Shown in pieces: positions 33,445 to 47,200 of a stretch of DNA of 64,000 nucleotides (the first letter of the stretch is position 1; each line of letters starts with the position of its first letter). Below the pieces are notes generated by a model. That model was not told the origin of the DNA. It saw nothing but the letters and a program-made list of their open reading frames with translations, and did no database searches. Source of the DNA: Alviniconcha marisindica (taxonomy: Eukaryota > Mollusca > Gastropoda > Provannidae); assembly GCA_018857735.1 (NCBI GenBank), contig JABMCL010000570.1:163501-227500 (forward strand). The letters are read 5' to 3'. The position numbers and the translations under genes were made by a program.

Positions 33445-34265
33445 GAGTTAGTTAGTTACTTAGCGGGTTTTCATCTTTCATCAAACGCACAGGGCCCATT
33501 CAGAACACCGGTAAAAAGAAGTGCTGTTCTGAAAGTTAGATGCTTAGTGGGTTTTCATGTCCCATTAAGCATACAGGACCCCTTCAGAACACTGGTAAAA
33601 AGAAGTGCTGTTCTGAAAGTTAGATCCTTAGTGGGTTTTCATGTCCCATTAAGCATATAGGACCCCTTCAGAACACCAGTCAAAAGAAGTGCTGTTCTGA
33701 AAGTTAGATACTTAATGGGTTTTCACCTCCCATCAAGCACATAGGACCCCTTCAGAACACCGGTAAAAAGAAGTGCTGTTCTAAAAGTTAGATAATTAGT
33801 GGGTTTTCATCCCATAAGCAATAGGACCCCTTCAGAACACGGTAAAAAAAGTGCTGTTCTAAAATTAGATACTTATGGGTTTTCACCTCCCATCAAGCAC
33901 ATAGGACCCCTTCAGAACACGGTAAAAAAAGTGCTGTTCTAAAAGTTAGATATTAGTGGGTTTTCACCTCCCATCAAGCACATAGGACCCCTTCAGAACA
34001 CTGGTAAAAATAAGTGCTGTTCTAAAAGTTAGATACTTAGTGGGTTTTCACCTCCCATCAAGCACATAGGACCCCTTCAGAACATCGGTAAAAATAAGTG
34101 CTGTTCTAAAAGTTAGATACTTAGTGGGTTTTCACCACCCATCATGAGCACTGATGAGAAAAAGAAGTGCTGTCCTGAAAGTTAGATACTTAGTGGGTTT
34201 TCACCACCCATCAAGCATACATGGCCCCTTCAGGACAGCTGTGAAAAGAAGCGTTGTTCTGAAGC
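33445..34265. repeat. Tandem repeat, about 84-bp unit, ten copies
   Basis: Units contain tagtgggttttcacctccca, catcaagcacataggacccc, ttcagaacaccggtaaaaag and aagtgctgttctaaaagtta. Three adjacent units (about 33785-33950) share small deletions, so single bases may also have been lost in sequencing. Confidence 0.5.
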
Positions 34266-34269
34266 AAAT

Positions 34270-35840
34270 GTTAGTCAAGACTTCTCCTTCCTCCACGCTT
34301 CCTGAGATCTTGATATGAAGTCGAACTCTGAGCCCCACCCTGAGATCGTGATAAAAAGTTGAACTTTAAAAGGCCCCACTTCTATTAAACTGAAGTTCTG
34401 TTGCACTGTCCAAGATCGGTGCCATGTTACTGCATCAACTATGATGCTGCATAAATGATGCAGACCTATATTTCAGATATGTTTCTACCCCCAATGCAAG
34501 TAATAACAGCTGCCTTTGAGTCAGTTTCTACCTCTAATGAAATTCTTAATGTGTCTTCCATTCATTACTTTCATAAGTGCACACTGGCATATGTCACAAA
34601 AATGACAAATGTGAATGATACAAATGCACTGGGAACGCAAAAGAGAGAAGAATTTAGTAAAACAAAACAAAAAAAATAAGAAGAGTAAATGTTCTGCTGA
34701 CTGACATTCAAAAGAAACAACAACAAAAACAAACAAATGAAAGTTTTGTTATCTTTTTGAAACTCTCCTAGGACCTTGAAAATGATTTAAGGACTCAGGA
34801 CTCAGAAACCAATAGCAATATATAAAATTCAACAGAGGTTATCATCATGTGGAGATTGAAAGATCTTGTTGAAATATCATCTAAAAAGACAAAACCCACT
34901 AGGACTAGGGTTTCTGCAAAGACAGAACTAGGTAGGACTAGATTTTCTACCCACTGTCTTCCTAAAATGTACATAACATTAAGGTTAGTGTAAATCACTG
35001 AGCATGATCCTATACACAAACATCACAGTCATACCAAGTTTGCATTCACAGGGATGGAAACTTGTCTAGTGATGCTGCCGTGACCTTGGCATTAAACCAA
35101 GGTCAACAAAACTGGAATGACAGTATAAATATTATTTGTGGAGGTTACCATCCTGCAAAATTAACAGATCTCCCTCAAGGCTTAACTGAAAAAATAAAAA
35201 ATAAAAATAAAATAAAAAGAGGAACCAATATCAAAGTGTTCAGTGTTTTGTTGTTGTTGTTGTTGTTGCTATTTGTTTGATGCCAAGCCCATAAATGCAT
35301 CAACTCTCTCCCTTAAATACAGACCCAAAGTAAAAACAAAAACAAACATGCTTCAGATCATGATATGAACAGCCATACAGATTCATTTTATTGTGCTTAA
35401 TCATGTCCATGTGTGTACCTGTAACAGCCATACAAAGTTTTAACTCCTGCATAACACCATTATATTTAGCAACCCATGGAACTTGGAACTTATTGTCTAT
35501 AACCAAGTCTTGGAAGTAACAACCCTACAAAGTTTGGACTTCTCCATGACTGCATCAATGTCACAGTAGCCCCACACAGTTTGTGCTCAGCTGGATCTAA
35601 ACGTACTGAGAAAACACAAATTTAATTTGGACCATTCTGATGTCGCTGTGAATGACAGTCAAAGCCATTGAAACTAGGGCCAATGAATGCGATGACTGTG
35701 TCAAACTCAGTGAGGTTATCATCATACATTAAACTCAGTGAGGTTATCATCATACAAACTCTGAGAGATCTGACTTTGAAAGAAGCTGAGAAATTGCCAC
35801 TCTTAACTGTTTTCCAATCAACAGCCAGCTAGCCAAAGAA
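34270..35840. other. Gene-free stretch
   Basis: AT-rich with no recognised coding or RNA feature. A 26-bp phrase (aaactcagtgaggttatcat) is duplicated at about 35704 and 35731. Confidence 0.5.
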
Positions 35841-36165
35841 ACGGTGATCATCATTAGACACAGATAATTTCCCATGCAGGTCGACAGTAGTTGTGCTATG
35901 CATGGACAACAATCATTTGTTAAAACAAGACTAAAAAATATGTCTGCTGGACCAACCATTACTTGAATAATAATAAAAATAACAATCATCTTTTTATTTT
36001 AAAAAAACGGTGATCATCATTAGACACAGATAATTTCCCATGCAGGTCGACAGTAGTTGTGCTATGCATGGACAACAATCATTTGTTAAAACAAGACCAA
36101 AAAAATATGTCTGCTGGACCAACCATTACTTGAATAATAATAAAAATAACAATCATCTTTTATTT
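35841..36165. repeat. Direct duplication of about 160 bp
   Basis: The block cggtgatcatcattagacac to aacaatcatctttt occurs at about 35841-35994 and again at 36009-36160 with only a few differences, separated by an A/T-rich joint. The copies are a recent tandem duplication. Confidence 0.5.
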
Positions 36166-36919
36166 AAAAAAAAAAAAAAACTCACTCCAAAACATTTTGT
36201 CACAACAACCCTTTCAACATGTTGCCATATTTGTCATCTCTGAAGAAAAGGAAAAAGCACGGCCTTTTTTTCTTCTTTTTAGGATTAGAAATAATTTGCT
36301 CATCATGAAAAGAAAACAACAACAAAGGCAATGCAGACCAGTCGGTTAGGAACTGATTTAAATGTCCTGTCAACTGCGGACATATCATGTCAAGATCAAG
36401 AACCGCACACAGTGTGACCTCAGGATGACAACACAAGTACCACCTAACAGAAGGAAACACAAGCCGTTGAAACAATGGTAGTTTGACAAACTAGCATTTG
36501 TTTTGTTTTGTTTATCCACATGAGATGCAAACTTTCACACTAGCAGTTGCTTTGGTATTGACTTTGCTTTGGTTTCTACTTTGTGCGAGAATTAAAAAAA
36601 TAAAAAACACACACATAAAAACTGGGGAAATTGTAGACCAACACAGGCACATCAGCTCAGGAAGCAAATTAAAACCAAATGTGTGCAAAGTTAGCATGAC
36701 AATTTTGAGCAGGCACACAGAATGAGAACAACAAACATCTGTCGCTATATCACAGTGAACATTAAATGGCTAATGTAGACATAGATTAAGCTGCAACATG
36801 TGCACAGTATAGCTTTGCCCTGAAGTAGAAAACTGCTGCAGACATACAATTTGAAAACAACAGAGAGAGTAAGCAAGCACGTAACTTTTTTCTTTTTTTT
36901 GGGGGGGGGGGGTACACCA

Positions 36920-37060
36920 AGCCAACCAGGATGGCTACATCAGGAGAAGAAGAAGAAGAAGAAGAGAGACAGACAGACAGACAGAGACAGAGAAAGAGAC
37001 AGACAGACAGACAGAGATGATGGAGAGAGTGACCGACAGACACAGAGAGAGAAAAGGAGA
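36920..37060. repeat. Purine-rich (GAA)n/(GACA)n microsatellite
   Basis: G run at 36900-36912, then GAAGAA, then GACAGACA blocks. Confidence 0.5.
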
Positions 37061-37764
37061 AAGCACAACACTTCATTGAAAAGGCATTTAGAAAACCACA
37101 TGTTAGTGACAAATGGCAGGCATAGTTTGGCACCATGCAGCAATAAATATTAGCTCCCTGCATCAAATAGCTGTATGAAAATATCTCACAGTTAGCACAT
37201 CCTATACAAACATACATATACTCTTCACTCATACTCTGCTCTAAGAACGCAGATAACCAATGCACACGGCCAAATACTAACACAACCAGTGTATTGTGGC
37301 CAATTTATGAGGATTAACAAAAAAGTGATTCCACACAACAGAACAGAAGTGCAAATGAGTAGCAAATGTTAACAAATCAACCAACATAACTGCAACAGCA
37401 AAACATACCAAAATAAGTGCACACACATACAATACATGGGGAAAAAACAGACAGATAATCAAACACAAACTGAAAGCTACATGAAGACCTGTACGCTCAT
37501 GCTCCAGAAGTCAAAACAAAAAACAAAAACAAAAAAATCTGGAACAGAGTGATCTCAGACTACAAAAGTGAGAAAAATCAACAAATATAATTCAACAGAT
37601 AATTAATCAAAGCTCCCTGAAGGAACTCTGACCTGATTTTCATTTCAAAACAGTCAGCTTTGGAAACAGAATGAAACTGTTCAATGCACATAATTTAGCT
37701 TACACAGATGAGTACAGCCAGCAATTTTCTGTCCATTTCATCAAATGGATTACATTTTTTCCCC

Positions 37765-38190
37765 AGTTGCCTTATGCTGCAGTCATTTCAACGATGAACC
37801 CAATGCATGTAAAAAATCAATCTGCATCAAGTATATGTTATACTTTTAACATCAATATGGGCTGCAGTGCCTACAAGAATGAACCCAATGCACATGCAAA
37901 CTTAGCCTATTGCATCAAACATATCAGTTGATATTATACTTTTAACACCAACATTGGCTGCAGTACCTATAAGAATGAACCCAAATGCACATGCAAACTT
38001 AGCCTATTGCATCAAAAATATTTCACCATCAACATATGCTGCAGTCCCTACAAAAATTAGTCTACTACATCAAACATATTAGACTTTCATCAACATATGC
38101 TGCAGCACCTATGAAAATGAACCCAATTATATATGCAAACATAGTCTATTACATCAAACATTACATTTTCATCCTCAACATGTGTTGCAG
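37765..38190. repeat. Tandem repeat, 60-95-bp units, about five copies
   Basis: Units share gaacccaatgcacatgcaaa, cttagcctattgcatcaaa and acatatgctgcagtacctat. Confidence 0.5.
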
Positions 38191-38199
38191 TACCTCTCG

Positions 38200-39590
38200 G
38201 AAGGAACCCAGTGGGTATGCAAAAGGCCAAGGCCAAATAGTATTTACAATCTGTAGGTTTTGAAACATTTGTGCAGTAGCAGTGCAGAGGGTCCTTTCTT
38301 GGAGGCAGCACTGCATATGTTGCTGATCGAAATGTAATCCATTAGGTAAAACAGACGAAGAAATGATCACCCAATTCAGCTCTATGAACTAGATTTTATC
38401 ACATAATTATATATTTTTTTGTACCGTAAGGTCTAATAATTTGAGGGGAGGGGGAGGGGAGGAGGGGAAGAGGAATATCACAAGATTTTTTCTTTCTCAA
38501 CAGTGGATTGCTGAAGACTGATTGTGGCCATTGCTCCGTTGGTCAGCTGTAAGAAGAGGCCAGCCCAACAGTGCCTATATCTGTTCTTCTTTTCTCTCTC
38601 TCACAAAACAGGGGAGTAAATATAAATCAAAAACACAAAGTAAACCAAAAAATTATCCTAAAAGAAACTAGAACACACCACACAGAAATTAAGACACCAT
38701 GTAAAATTACACTGTAAATATATGTACAAGTGTATTTTCTGCGACGATAATATGTATAAATCACAAAAAATATTCAACCCTGAAACAGTTTATTTGATGG
38801 AATGGTATAGACACTGACAAGAACACAGCAGTGACTGGATGAATGCAAGGGAACCCTGATGTGCAAGCGAACACAAGTTGCTGTGAACCAACACTGCTTT
38901 ACGACAAGACACTTTCATTTCGTGCAGGCTCCTTCACAAATACAGTAGTGGAAACTCCTCAACATTTCTTCATCCCTCTTTCTGCTTCCATGTTAAAGTA
39001 ACCTCTCACCAACACAAACACATTTCAAAGACCCCCCTCTCTCTCTCTCTATGTTGTTTAGAGAACAGGGGTGGGTGTGGGGGAACTATTTTCAGATGGT
39101 CTTGCAACACTGTTTGGACTGAAATGAACCCTGGATGCAAAAAGTAATTATCAACAGGTTGCTTAGATAGTAAATGGATTTTAGCATCACGTCAACCGCA
39201 CAGCACATGGTCACTCACCTCAGGATGACCAAATTCCGTCATTTAGGCACATTCCAAAACTCTTCTCATACGTAAACACTTTCCCATGAACAAAGGGGCA
39301 AGAGGGAGCAGACTCTGCCACACAATGTTCCCTACACAGGTGATGAGCAGGAACCTACTGTCAAGGAAGAAGCCTGCACAACCTGCAGAGCCAATGTTTC
39401 AAGGTTAAGCTACATGATGCTTTGCAACGTGCTATTTTGTTGTGCAATTAAACTCGCGGTGTGTGGTGTATTATCAGATTTTTCTGCTGCAGGCTGAAAG
39501 CTCATTGCAGACTTTAGAAAGCATGCTGCAGACATTTAGAACATGCTGTAAATCTGTGGGTGGAAGGCATGCAGCGTAGACCGTGGGGTT
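38200..39590. other. Gene-free stretch with one dispersed repeat
   Basis: A copy of the gtcaaccacacagggtca family lies at about 39160-39290 (ggattttagcatcacgtcaa). G-rich patch at 38440-38475. No coding features. Confidence 0.5.
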
Positions 39591-39714
39591 AGGGTTAACC
39601 TAACAGCTTCAGTTACTTAGCTTAACCCTAGTCCTAGGGGTACAGAAAGACTGAAGAAGACCAGGTTAGAGTTAACCCTACCCCTGGGGGTACAAAAAGA
39701 CTGAAGAAAAAAAC

Positions 39715-40715
39715 AGGTTGTCACCAGGCAACCACCATTCTGCAGGGTTTCACCACATGATCACCATTCTGCAGGGTTCCACTAGGTGACCATCATTCTG
39801 CAGGGTTCCTCCACCAGGTGATCACCATTCTGCAGGGTTTCACCATGTGATCACCATTCTGCAGGGTTTCACCACGTGGTCACCATTCTGCATGGTTCCA
39901 CTAGGTGACCATCATTCTGCAGGGTTCCTCCACCAGGTGACCATCATTCTACAGGGTTTCACCACATGATCACCATTCTGCAGGGTTCCACCACGTGGTC
40001 ACCATTCTGCATGGTTCCACTAGGTGACCACCATTCTGCAGGGTTCCTCCACCAGGTGACCACCATTCTGCAGGGTTTCACCACGTGATCACCATTCTGC
40101 AGGGTTCCACCAGGTGACCACCATTCTGCAGGGTTTCACCACGTGATCACCATTCTGCAGGGTTCCACCAGGTGACCACCATTCTGCAGGGTTCCACTAG
40201 GTAACCATCATTCTGCAGGGTTTCACCACGTGATCACCATTCTGCAGGGTTCCACCAGGTGATCACCATTCTGCAGGGTTCCACTAGGTAACCATCATTC
40301 TGCAGGGTGCCTCCACCAGGTGACCACCATTCTGCAGGGTTCCACCAGGCAACCACCATTCTGCAGGGTTCCACCAAGTGACCACCATTCTGCAGGGTTC
40401 CATCATGTGACCACCATTCTGCAGGGTTCCATCATGTGACCACCATTCTGCAGGGTTCCACCAAGTGACCACCATTCTGCAGGGTTCCACCATGTGACCA
40501 CCATTTTGCAGGGTTCCACCAGGCGACCACCATTCTGCAAAGTTCCACCTGTTGACCACCATTCTGCAGGGTTCCACCAGGCGACCACCATTCTGCAAAG
40601 TTCCATCAAGTGACCACCATCCTGCAGGGTTCCACCATGTGACCACCATTCTGCAGGCGACCACCATTCTGCAGGGTTCCACCAGGTGACCACCATACTG
40701 CAGGGTTCCACAAGG
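39715..40715. repeat. 30-bp minisatellite, about 33 copies
   Basis: Unit: caccattctgcagggttcca then ccaggtgac, with variants. Period 30 and lack of stops keep long frames open on the minus strand; they are repeat artefacts. Each unit has a ctgcag. Confidence 0.5.
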
Positions 40716-41147
40716 GTTCTGCAGTCTGATTTTCTCTCTCCTTTCAGTGCTTTAAGTTAATGGGCTGCATGTACATGGTTTGAAGAAGCCTTTTACTCCC
40801 AAATCTTACAAACTATCAAGATGATTTTGTTGTTGTTGAAAATCTGATAATAATTCACCACCAGTAAACATGTGCACCCTGTACTTCACAGTTCAGATAC
40901 CAAAGTGTACAAAGCCATCTCCATCATGTACATACTTATCATATCACATTATCAGCCAAGTACAGTATGAACCCATCCAGCTGGTTATTATTCTCAATCA
41001 GGGAATTATTATTCTCTTAAGTTTGACAGGAGAAGTCCAAATTCACAAACTTTCAAAGACCTCGGTCACAGTGCACATTCCAGCCAGTGCACATACCTGT
41101 TTTTTATTCACTGGGTTCCACATGTTAGTTTGTCAAAAACATTTCAT

Positions 41148-41243
41148 TACAGAACTTATTTGAGCAGAAACATACTCATCTTCAGTCACATACACTCTTC
41201 ATTACAGAGCTCATCTGAGCAGAAACATACTCATTCTCAGTCA
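41148..41243. repeat. Short tandem duplication (about 53 bp)
   Basis: cattacagaacttatttgag and cattacagagctcatctgag, each followed by cagaaacatactcat. Confidence 0.5.
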
Positions 41244-41377
41244 GATAGCCCGTAAGACTAACACACGTCCTCAGACCACTAATTAGATTGACATACATCC
41301 ACACTTCTAGTCTGATGAGTCATTAGGTTAAACAATTCACATGAGCTCAGTCTCACAGCTCATTATCTACATAGTTC

Positions 41378-41384
<7 letters not shown>

Positions 41385-41453
<69 letters not shown>
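41385..41453. repeat. (CA)n microsatellite
   Basis: About 34 CA units without interruption. Confidence 0.5.
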
Positions 41454-41454
<1 letters not shown>

Positions 41455-42040
41455 CTTCAGGGGCACAGATTACTAGGCTATATTATATACATACATCTGC
41501 AATAGATAGCTCAGTAGGCCATATACACAGAAACTGTTTTTCAAAATTGAGTTTGATAGGTCAAACACATGCACATCTTCAGTTATATAGACCATAGGCT
41601 AAATACACATGTCTTGAGTCAAACTCCAAGCACTGGTTCATGGCATCCTTCCTCCAACCACTGCCATAACTGGTTGCACCACAGGTCACCGAAAACTGCC
41701 TGCTAACTGAAAGTTTTTCGTTGGCGCTCAAATAGCAGTAAATTTGTAACAGACAGCTTCAGTTATATCGGGTGTTTTCTTTTATAACTAGCAGAAATAA
41801 AACCAACACCACGTGAATCGAGACAGCACTAATTTTTTACTCGGGGGAAGATGTGCCTCATGTTTACATGCATGCTTCAGTGATATGTTGCCTTTATAGT
41901 CTTGTTAGTACCCAAACTTTTTGAGAGTGCACTGACGGCATCGGTGGGCAGATGCACAGGGGAAGAAAAAAAAAGAGTGCCCTTGCAGTGGCGTAAGCAA
42001 TTCTGGCAGAGTTTGGAAAAAGGTGCCAGAAACTGAAGCC

Positions 42041-42186
42041 TGGAGTGTGATCTTAAGTTAGACAGATGAATAGCTGCGCACAGACATGCCTTCTGTTAGA
42101 CAGCTAGTTGGAAAACCAGGCTTGGAGAGTGATCTTAAGTTAGACAGATAAATAGCTGCGCACAGACATACCTTCTGTTAGACAGC
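42041..42186. repeat. Tandem duplication, about 81 bp, two copies
   Basis: tgatcttaagttagacagat, aatagctgcgcacagacat and ccttctgttagacagct occur twice, near 42050 and 42130. Confidence 0.5.
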
Positions 42187-43634
42187 TTACTGGACCACAC
42201 ACACAATCTGCAATCACACCACTTGCGCTACTGGCAGGAACAATATTTGTGCAGAACTGCAGAAATGCACTCACCCCGTCACCCAAGGCAGGCAGAAAAG
42301 CTCCAGGTGAGTCCAGACCCATCAGGGCCCGTATGCATGAAGAGCAAGTAAGGTTAAATGTGGATAGCCTCTAATCCTGATTAATTTCAGAGTCCATAAG
42401 TCTGGCCATTGTTCCATAAAGAAAAATTAAGCTATAACTTAAAACACGTTTAGGCTGCCATTTTTTTCCATTGGCGTCACTATTTAGAATTTAAAAAAAA
42501 AATGAAGTATTTATTAAATGCAAAATCCTATCCATAGAGACTATTCTAAGTGCATATAGGTACACACACATATATACACACAGGCACCTGCAAAAGTGCT
42601 TAAATTAAGGGGACTATTTGCTCTTTATACATACAGGCCTAGATGAGTCATATTAATTCTGCTTTCCACTATAACGATTTCTCTGAACTCATCAAACGTT
42701 TTGATCATGTGAACAGCATTTGTTATTTTAATGATGTTTTGTCGGCAATGTCCACTTTTAGCCCTGGCAGTTCAATGCCCTCAATCATTATTATATTATA
42801 CACTAGTGTGTTAATACAGAATCAGTATTATGGTCCTTCCTGCATCCACAGTCCCACTGCTCCGTCCCTCCTCCCTTTTCCCATCATCTTTGCCAAGTGC
42901 AATGAGCATGTGGCTGCCTACTTGGAGTTAAACTGTGACATACAAGTGGACATTGACATCGACAATGAGTTCATGTGAAACTGGTCACAGCAAAATAGAT
43001 CACATCTGATATCCATTCTGCCTATGTTTACACACACACACACACACGCAAGCACACGCATGTGACTAACTGTCCGGGCTAAAAAGGTGGACGTTGCCAG
43101 TTTGTGCCAGTTTGTCAGGATGACTAGCTACGTAACTATATCAAATGCTAGTTAACTGCTGAACTACCAATTAGCAAAATGGCTAGTTATCAAAGGCAAT
43201 AACTTGTCAAGAGGAACATTATGTGCCAAGGCCAATGTCCGTTTGATGAGGAGTCATTTAACTAAGCATCCAGCAGAGCAAGTTGCTTTTTCTAACAAAC
43301 TGTTGTCATCAATGAACTGTCAGTTCAGTGAAGTGTCCTCTGGCAAACTGGATGTCATCCTTATAACAGGGCAAGACTAGTCAGCTGACCCCTAGCATCT
43401 GCCATAAGCAGAAGAAGGGTATGCAACTCTGCATTTTATACTCTGAATGACGTTGCAAAAGATACCAAAGAACCAACGGCACAGTGGCTCCACCACGGTA
43501 AGTGCATGTTTGATACTTGAATGAGTTAGGACTTTCTTTTCTTTCTTTTTTTTCTTTTCTTTTTTTTGCAGCTGTTTTGCATAGCCTTGGCAGCAGGTTG
43601 ATTCCATGGATGGTATGACTAGGGGACTCCTCCG
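42187..43634. other. Likely 3' UTR and flank of the phosphatase gene
   Basis: Downstream of the stop codon at 43635 on the minus strand. No coding features. The 3' UTR is expected here, but its end cannot be fixed from sequence alone. Confidence 0.5.
42510..42515 (-). terminator. Possible polyadenylation signal of the phosphatase gene
   Basis: An AATAAA on the minus strand about 1.1 kb after the stop codon, the first such hexamer I found downstream. Weak evidence; the true 3' end could be elsewhere in the repeat-rich interval. Confidence 0.5.
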
Positions 43635-44237
43635 TCATAGTATCTGGAACAAAACATCACCACTGTCAGTAGGATAAATAAATACTGGTCGAAACTGAAC
43701 GTATCAGCTCATGAACATCACGCAAAGCTGCCACAGGCCCCTCCCAAACAGATATCATGGCAAAAAAAACAAGCAAAAGTCATGGGGAAAAACCTGCCCG
43801 AACAGGAGCTCTCACCTGAAAGGTGTTGCTGATGCCCATGAGGGAGTACTTCTTGGTCAGGTAGCACAGGCAGTACCTGCCCGGCTTGACCACCAGGGAG
43901 CGGGCCGAGAAGGTGATCACCACCCCCTGACGGTTCTTCTCTGCCCCCTCCAGAGCCCAGGTGTACGATACGTACTTCTCAAAGTTATGGAAGTCAGCCT
44001 GCATGCAAGAATGAAACTTGAAACAAAACAAAACAACAACAAAACCATTTAAAAAAAAAAAAAAAAAGCAGAGTAGACAAATAAGTAAACTGGTGTTTTA
44101 CACCCAGTCAACCAGTGCAGGGGTTATATCAGGGCGATAAAGAAAGAAGAAATAAAAAATAAATTTTGGTACATGTCCTGATGTCCTGTCCAAATTTTCT
44201 TTTGTACTTTCTCATACCACTTCATAGGACTCTGTAG

Positions 44238-44298
<61 letters not shown>

Positions 44299-47200
44299 AA
44301 GTGCAGCATAATCTCCGAGCAGTTTGTTCTTGATGGAAGGTGGCTGCCCACTCCAAAGATGTTCCTTCCCTTAACAATCTTTTTTTCTGTACCTTTGTTT
44401 ATTAATTTGAGCTCCTTCAATCAAACTCTGAGGTTCACCCATGAAAGATCCGGGTGAGAGGCTTGAGTATGCAACCATTTTCCTGCACACAAAGTCCCCT
44501 GCCAACCAGGTAGCCGCATTCCATCTTCCATTGAAATCTGACTGAACATGAGCAACGGCGGCCACGACAAGACCTTGCCTCCATGCTTTCCAGCCGCTGT
44601 TCTGAGTTCACAGCTATACATTCAGGTGCGCTTGTTGACACTGCAGTTAACCATGTATGACTTACCCTGTACAGACCAATGCACTTGGAGCTAGAGGTTT
44701 TTGTGTGCTTGAGGACATAGTACCTGGCCAACAGTGACTTACCCTGTACAGGCCAATCCAATCGGAGTTAGCAGTCTTTGCGTGCTTGCTGACACGGTAC
44801 TTGACCATGCGTTGCTGGTCCCGGTTCCATGATTGCTGCCTCTCAAACTGAACTGGGCTGGGAGGTGGCTTGGGGAACACCTGCAGAAGGCACACACATT
44901 CACCACAACATCCAGGTGAAAAACGGATGAACAGCAGGGGGATAAGTGGAATATGGTGAATACACTGGAACCCCTCAAGAGAGACCACGCTGAAACCATC
45001 ATGGTGGCGGACCACCCTGTTGAGAGACCACCATGATGAGAGACCACCCCGATGAAAGACCACCCTAAGACCATCATGATGGCAGACCACCCTGCTGAGA
45101 GACCACCATGACGACAGACCACCCTGATAAAAGACCTCACTGAGACCATCATGAGACCACCCTGATAAAAGACCGCCCTGAGACCACCCTGTTGAAAGAC
45201 CACCATCACATCTTGACACCATCACACCCTGTTGAGAGACCACCCTGAAACCACCATATCACCATGATGAGAGATCACTCTGAGACTATCATGATACCAG
45301 GCCACCCTGCTGAGAGACCACTGGGATGAGAGACCACTGTGATGACAGGCCACACTGATGACAGACCACTCTGAGACTGATGACAGATCACTCTGAGACT
45401 ATCATGATGAACAGACCACCCTGATGAGAGACCACTGGGATGAGAAGCCACCCTGATGACAGACCACTGAGATGACAGACCACCCTGATGAGAGACCACC
45501 CTGATGACAGGCAACCCTGATGAGAGACCACTGTGATGAGTGGCCACCCTGATGACAGGCAACCCTGATGAGAGACCACTGAGATGAGAGGCCACCCTGA
45601 TGAGAGACCACTGAGATGACAGACCACCTGATGACAGACCACTGTGATGACAGGCCACCCTGATGAGAGACCACTGAGATGAGAAGCCACCCTGAGACTA
45701 TCATGATGACAGACCACCCTGATGACAGACCACCCTGATGAGAGGCCACTGGGATGAGAAGCCACCATGATGAGAGACCACCTGATGACAGACCACAGTG
45801 ATGACAGACCACCCTGATGAGAGACCACTGTGATGACAGACCACCCTGATGAGAGACCACTTGGATGAGAAGCCACCCTGATGAGAGACCACCTGATGAC
45901 AGACCACTGGAACAAGAGGCCATCATGATGAGAGACCACCCTGACAGAGAGACCACCCTCAGAGAACACAGCAATTCAGTATTTTCACTGGACACTTTGG
46001 CTTATGATGATCTACCACCAAATTATGTTCATTTGCAAATGAATCGTTAATTCAGAAGGTGCAGCAGAAACAGTTGTATTTTGATGATTATTACTATTAT
46101 CATTATTATACACCCTCCCTGAGACTTTGACCAAGAGGACAACAACCCAATGTTTTTGCATGACACTCTGACTCATGATGATGCACCACCACACCAACTT
46201 TAGCTACAAAAGGTCGAGCAGTTCTTCAGATACGTAATCTGGACAAAGAGCAATTGGCATTCTGAACAGCTGCTGTGTGTGACCTTGAACTTGAACACAG
46301 CAACCCAGTATTTCCACTGGGCACTTAGGTGTATAATGACGCTCTACCATCAAACTAAGTTTGGTTGCAAAAGAAGGCTTGGTTCAAAGGATATCATAGA
46401 AACAGTCATATTCTGCCCCTATGGTCCCTCACTGTGACCTTGAACCTGACCTTGAAAACAGCAACCCAATTTTGTGCGTGACACTCTGCCTCACAATGAT
46501 GCACCACCGTATCATGCAGTGATTCCAGTGTACCCCCTGTCTTTGTTACAGGTGGTATAAAAAGGCAGGCAGACCAGCAAAAACAGACAGGGAGACAGAC
46601 ACAGAGACATAGACACACTGACCGACAGACAGGCCAACAGATACAGAGACAGACACATGCAGACACATGAGCCAAGACAGACACACATGCACAGACAGAC
46701 CAAATGACAGGCTACAGGTGGTACAAAGATGTAGGTAGACCAGCAAAGACAGACAGACAAACAGACACAGAGACACAGATCGACAGACAGGCCAACAGAT
46801 ACAGAGACAGACGCATGCAGACACATGAGCCAAGACAGATGTGCATACACAACAGACAGACAGACCAACCAACAGACATGCTAACAGATATACAGACAGA
46901 TACATGCAGGCACATGAGCCAAAACAGACAAGGAGACAAATTGGCATAGACACAGTACAGTTCAGTTCAGTTCAAGATAGTGTCTATGCACTTGGAAAAA
47001 AAGCCAATATGCGCTCCACCCCGTCTCTCAGAAGTTTCCCCAACATTGCCTTTGAAACGGTTCCAATGTTCGTGTGACTGACGATGGCCCTCTCTCGTCC
47101 TTTCAAGGAAGATCGTCTAGTGTTTCCTCTTTCAACATCTCTCTCCTCCAGGCGATCAATGGTGTGATGTCCTTGACTTTGTACCCACAGATAGTGTCTC

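Noticed and set aside
40284..40711. Open frames of 100-130 codons on the minus strand
   Set aside because: Product of a 30-bp unit without stops; pure repeat peptide.
44970..45960. Junction-derived array for exon 10
   Set aside because: The unit (gagaccaccctgatga) does not resemble the exon 10 acceptor or first coding bases.
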